From Gilliamella sp. Occ3-1 (GTDB lineage Bacteria > Pseudomonadota > Gammaproteobacteria > Enterobacterales > Orbaceae), in NCBI RefSeq assembly GCF_001690655.1, contig NZ_LZHQ01000024.1:1-64000 (forward strand): a stretch of DNA of 64,000 nt. Reading direction: 5' to 3'. The notes under the pieces are model-generated. The model ran no database searches. It saw only the letters and a program-made list of their open reading frames with translations, and was not told where the DNA came from. A program made the position numbers and the translations under genes. Shown here in pieces: positions 61,973 through 64,000 of this stretch. Every line of letters begins with the position of its first letter. The stretch's first letter is position 1.

Positions 61973-62290
61973 AATATAACCTCTTGCACTCCTAATTTAT
62001 TTCAAAAGTACAATCAGTATAATCATGGATATAAAAATCAGAAGAATAAGAAAGTTATATAACTAATTATGTAATTAATGTAAGTCATTAAATAATTTGG
62101 ATTGCATAAATTGAAATATAGAGACAGCTTTATCTAGCTATTCACCTATTGATTTACGAGTGTTTAAAATGATCAATACAGATCAAATTAAAATTATAGA
62201 TTAATTGAAAGATTACGCATTAATAACCAAGGCCAGATACAAACATCAATTACCATTGTGAATGATGATACTCTCACCATGGTAAAATAA
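61973..62290. other. 318-base gap: malate transporter control region plus coding remnant
   Basis: The left half should hold the promoter of the 2-hydroxycarboxylate transporter. On the reverse strand a TATACT-like -10 (AGTATA at 62016-62021 on the plus strand) is present with no good -35, as expected of an activated promoter. Upstream of it is the palindrome AGTTATATAACT (62053-62064), then TAATTATGTAATTA (62064-62077), candidates for response regulator binding. The right half carries the decayed ORF listed separately. Confidence 0.5.
62115..62290 (+). pseudogene. Frameshifted C-terminal coding remnant
   Basis: Two short open frames join end to end. Frame 1 is open from 62115 to a TAA at 62202-62204 and contains IDLRVFKMINTDQIKIID. 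Frame 2 continues at 62204 with IERLRINNQGQIQTSITIV and ends at TAA 62288-62290. Adding one T near 62201 would fuse them into a single stretch of nearly 60 residues with normal composition and no stop. I do not recognise the protein. The stop codon touches the 3' end of the convergent RfaY-like gene. It may be a degraded gene tail or chance. Confidence 0.4.
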
Positions 62291-62995
62291 TTAATCTTCT
62301 TTCCCTCGGATCTTCCGAGACAATCGTTTAAACCCATGAGTAAACTTTTTAATTGTCATTGCCAAAAAAGGAACCTTAATTTTGATATCAAAGCGTTCTT
62401 TCAGCTCGATTGCATCATTGGCTTTAGTTAACCAAATAAACCCTGAGTTCGTTAAATCAATGGCCTTGATTTTTCCTTCAGGCGTTAAGATAAAATTTCC
62501 GCCATGAATATCATTAGATACTAAATTATAACTGTGCAGTTTTTCAATACAGTTTTTAACTTGCTCGCCATACTCTTTCATTTCTTCCCACTTTAAAGAA
62601 CGTCCTTCGATAAAATTAAAAATCATATAATGGCGTTTAGATTTTTGATCAAAAGCAACCAAATACAGTTCATAAGCAATATCGGCATTATCAAGTGATA
62701 TTTTGGCGAGTTTACGAATCAAATTGAAATAAAAGTCGCCTGTAATTTTGGCGATTAAACGACGCTCTAAACGATGCTCAACACCGCCATCAATTTTAAA
62801 AATAAATTTTGATTCATTATGATCGATTAAATAAGTATATCGCTCTAATTTATCGCTAGGATCGAGTAATTCATGATGTCCTTCTTCTGCCAAAAATTGG
62901 TCAAAAAGTTCTAAATAATTGATTTCGTCATTTTGCACATAGGCGAACTTCATATCGCCACGTTGAACTTCAATAATCTTTGCAAAGTTATTCAA
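62291..62995 (-). CDS. rfaY: Lipopolysaccharide core heptose(II) kinase WaaY/RfaY-like
   Basis: A cytoplasmic, membrane-associated kinase that phosphorylates core heptose II in enteric LPS. The 234-residue product follows the WaaY pattern: an N-terminal region with LFDQFLAEE and YLIDHNESKFIFKIDG, KITGDFYFNLIRK (about residues 83-95), YMIFNFIEGRSLKWEEM, and the kinase-like catalytic segment KLHSYNLVSNDIHGGNFILTPEGKIKAIDLTNSG (about 152-185 in sequence order; Asp and HGGN). The C terminus is strongly basic. No other waa genes are near, so it has left the usual LPS core cluster, or the core locus is dispersed. Confidence 0.85.
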   Translation of the reverse strand: MNNFAKIIEVQRGDMKFAYVQNDEINYLELFDQFLAEEGHHELLDPSDKLERYTYLIDHNESKFIFKIDGGVEHRLERRLIAKITGDFYFNLIRKLAKISLDNADIAYELYLVAFDQKSKRHYMIFNFIEGRSLKWEEMKEYGEQVKNCIEKLHSYNLVSNDIHGGNFILTPEGKIKAIDLTNSGFIWLTKANDAIELKERFDIKIKVPFLAMTIKKFTHGFKRLSRKIRGKED

Positions 62996-63179
62996 ATTTT
63001 ATTATCCCAGAATACATCAAAAAAGTTGACTTATCTTAAACATTATCTGCGTTAAAGTAAATGAAACAGTAACGTTTAACTAGTAGTACGATTAATATTA
63101 ATTAAAAAGTGATGAATATTTGCTATGCCATTAAAATGATATTATGGTTAAATAATTGAATTTATATTATTGGTTAGTT

Positions 63180-63473
63180 ATGTCTAATAGCTCATCCGAA
63201 TGGTTTTTATATATTATTAGAACAGCAAAAAAATCACTCTATACTGGTATTACAACAAATGTGGAAAGAAGGCTTCACCAACATCAAACCAACAAAGGTG
63301 CAAAGCATCTAAAAGGGCAAAAAGATTTAACTATTGTGTACCAAATCTATATTGGTGACAGATCGATGGCGCTCAGGCTTGAGTACCGAATAAAACAGCT
63401 TTCTAAACAAAAAAAAGAGAAGTTAGTCACAAACCAACCTAATTTAAACGAATTATTAAAACTACTCAATTAA
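63180..63473 (+). CDS. yhbQ: GIY-YIG nuclease superfamily protein YhbQ
   Basis: A small GIY-YIG domain protein of uncertain role in DNA repair. I use ATG 63180, because the TTG-started extension (63156) adds an unlikely hydrophobic peptide. The 97-residue product has the GIY-YIG motifs in the form [28 protein letters not shown] (about residues 8-35), with the catalytic Arg, and a conserved Glu in [12 protein letters not shown] (about 71-82). It is convergent with the truncated srkA (12 bases between stops). Length and sequence match UPF0213 proteins. Confidence 0.93.
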   Translation: MSNSSSEWFLYIIRTAKKSLYTGITTNVERRLHQHQTNKGAKHLKGQKDLTIVYQIYIGDRSMALRLEYRIKQLSKQKKEKLVTNQPNLNELLKLLN

Positions 63474-63485
63474 TACGCTTTATAT

Positions 63486-64000
63486 TCACATCATTGGCAT
63501 TAACTGTATTGCAGGAGCTTTAATTGCATCAATTTGCTTATTAAACTCAGCTAATTGTTGACGCCAAAAATCCTCATCAGTAATCCATGGAAAGGCGATA
63601 GGAAAAGCAGGATCTTGCCAACGCTCTAAAATCCATGCTAAATGATGAACCATTCTCATCGCTCTTAAAGGTTCGATAAGCTTTAATTGATGATGATCAA
63701 ACTCACAAAACTCCTGATACATTTCAATCAATAAATCCAACTGTAAACGTTGCTGTTGACGATCACCATGCAGTAACATCCACAGATCTTGAATTGCAGG
63801 GCCATTACGAGAATCATCAAAATCAACAAACATTGCATTATCGCGCCATAAAATATTACCCGCATGGCAATCGGCATGTAATCGAATAGGCTGCCAATCG
63901 TTATGCCAATGCTGTTCAACAGTTTTTATTAACTGGGCTAAAATATCTTTAAGGTCAGTTTGAACTTTTTTAGAAATATAAGCGCTAGATAGCAAGATAT
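63486..64000 (-). CDS. srkA: Stress response kinase SrkA (YihE), C-terminal part; runs off the window
   Basis: An aminoglycoside phosphotransferase-fold Ser/Thr kinase, linked in E. coli to Cpx stress and protection from programmed death. The last 171 residues are visible. They include the catalytic loop RLHADCHAGNILWRDN (His-Ala-Asp), the metal-binding VDFDDSRNGPAIQDLWMLLHGD, and the C-terminal ending typical of SrkA (PAIQLMPMM). The frame stays open to base 64000; the TTG at 63995 is an internal codon, not a start. The full protein should be about 320-330 residues, so about half lies beyond the edge. In E. coli srkA precedes dsbA. Confidence 0.9.
   Translation of the reverse strand, partial: ILLSSAYISKKVQTDLKDILAQLIKTVEQHWHNDWQPIRLHADCHAGNILWRDNAMFVDFDDSRNGPAIQDLWMLLHGDRQQQRLQLDLLIEMYQEFCEFDHHQLKLIEPLRAMRMVHHLAWILERWQDPAFPIAFPWITDEDFWRQQLAEFNKQIDAIKAPAIQLMPMM

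Overview
The window is an A+T-rich stretch of a gammaproteobacterial chromosome. Nearly every protein reads as an Enterobacteriaceae/Pasteurellaceae-like orthologue with strong A/T codon bias, and gene neighbourhoods are only partly shared with Escherichia coli. The combination suggests a host-adapted, low-GC member near Orbales (for example Gilliamella or Orbus) or Pasteurellales. That placement is inference from protein resemblance and gene order, not from a search. Coding density is high, genes are intact, and I see no rRNA, tRNA, CRISPR array, prophage or complete insertion sequence.

Layout. 1-2.3 kb: tuf, secE, nusG, then a strong terminator instead of the usual rplKAJL-rpoBC. 2.5-9.4 kb: an HPP membrane protein divergent from a TetR regulator with a palindromic operator between them, the ABC-F ATPase YheS, an OPT-family transporter, MazG and a small unknown protein. 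9.6-17.0 kb: efp divergent from epmB; rpmH-rnpA-yidD-yidC, which lacks its usual dnaA and mnmE neighbours; nudC; an unusual tandem zinc-ribbon/HTH protein; and hemB of the zinc-independent type. 17.2-21.3 kb: the macromolecular synthesis operon rpsU-dnaG-rpoD with an internal terminator. 21.3-25.8 kb: a YfeH-like transporter, phosphate transporter Pit, UspA, YdfG and one unknown protein. 25.8-31 kb: thrABC preceded by a leader peptide and a compact three-segment attenuator. 31-38 kb: nrdR-ribD, hemW, a YeaD-like epimerase, rplY with a hairpin leader, zwf-pgl.

38.1-56.2 kb: a complete division and cell-wall (dcw) cluster in canonical order: mraZ-rsmH-ftsL-ftsI-murE-murF-mraY-murD-ftsW-murG-murC-ddlB-ftsQ-ftsA-ftsZ-lpxC. 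It is preceded by helically phased MraZ boxes and closed by a terminator. 56.3-62.3 kb: yfbR, then a reverse-strand block for malate or related 2-hydroxy acids (2-hydroxycarboxylate transporter, malic enzyme, DcuS/CitA-type sensor kinase and DcuR/CitB-type regulator). 62.1-64 kb: a frameshifted coding remnant, a WaaY/RfaY-like LPS kinase, a YhbQ-like GIY-YIG protein and the 3' part of srkA, cut by the window edge.

Most of the window is housekeeping. I did not find a convincing new defence or metabolic system. The points most worth a second look are the thr attenuator, the tandem zinc-ribbon protein, the TetR/HPP operator, the rplY leader hairpin, the broken nusG and rpmH neighbourhoods, and the decayed ORF beside the malate transporter.
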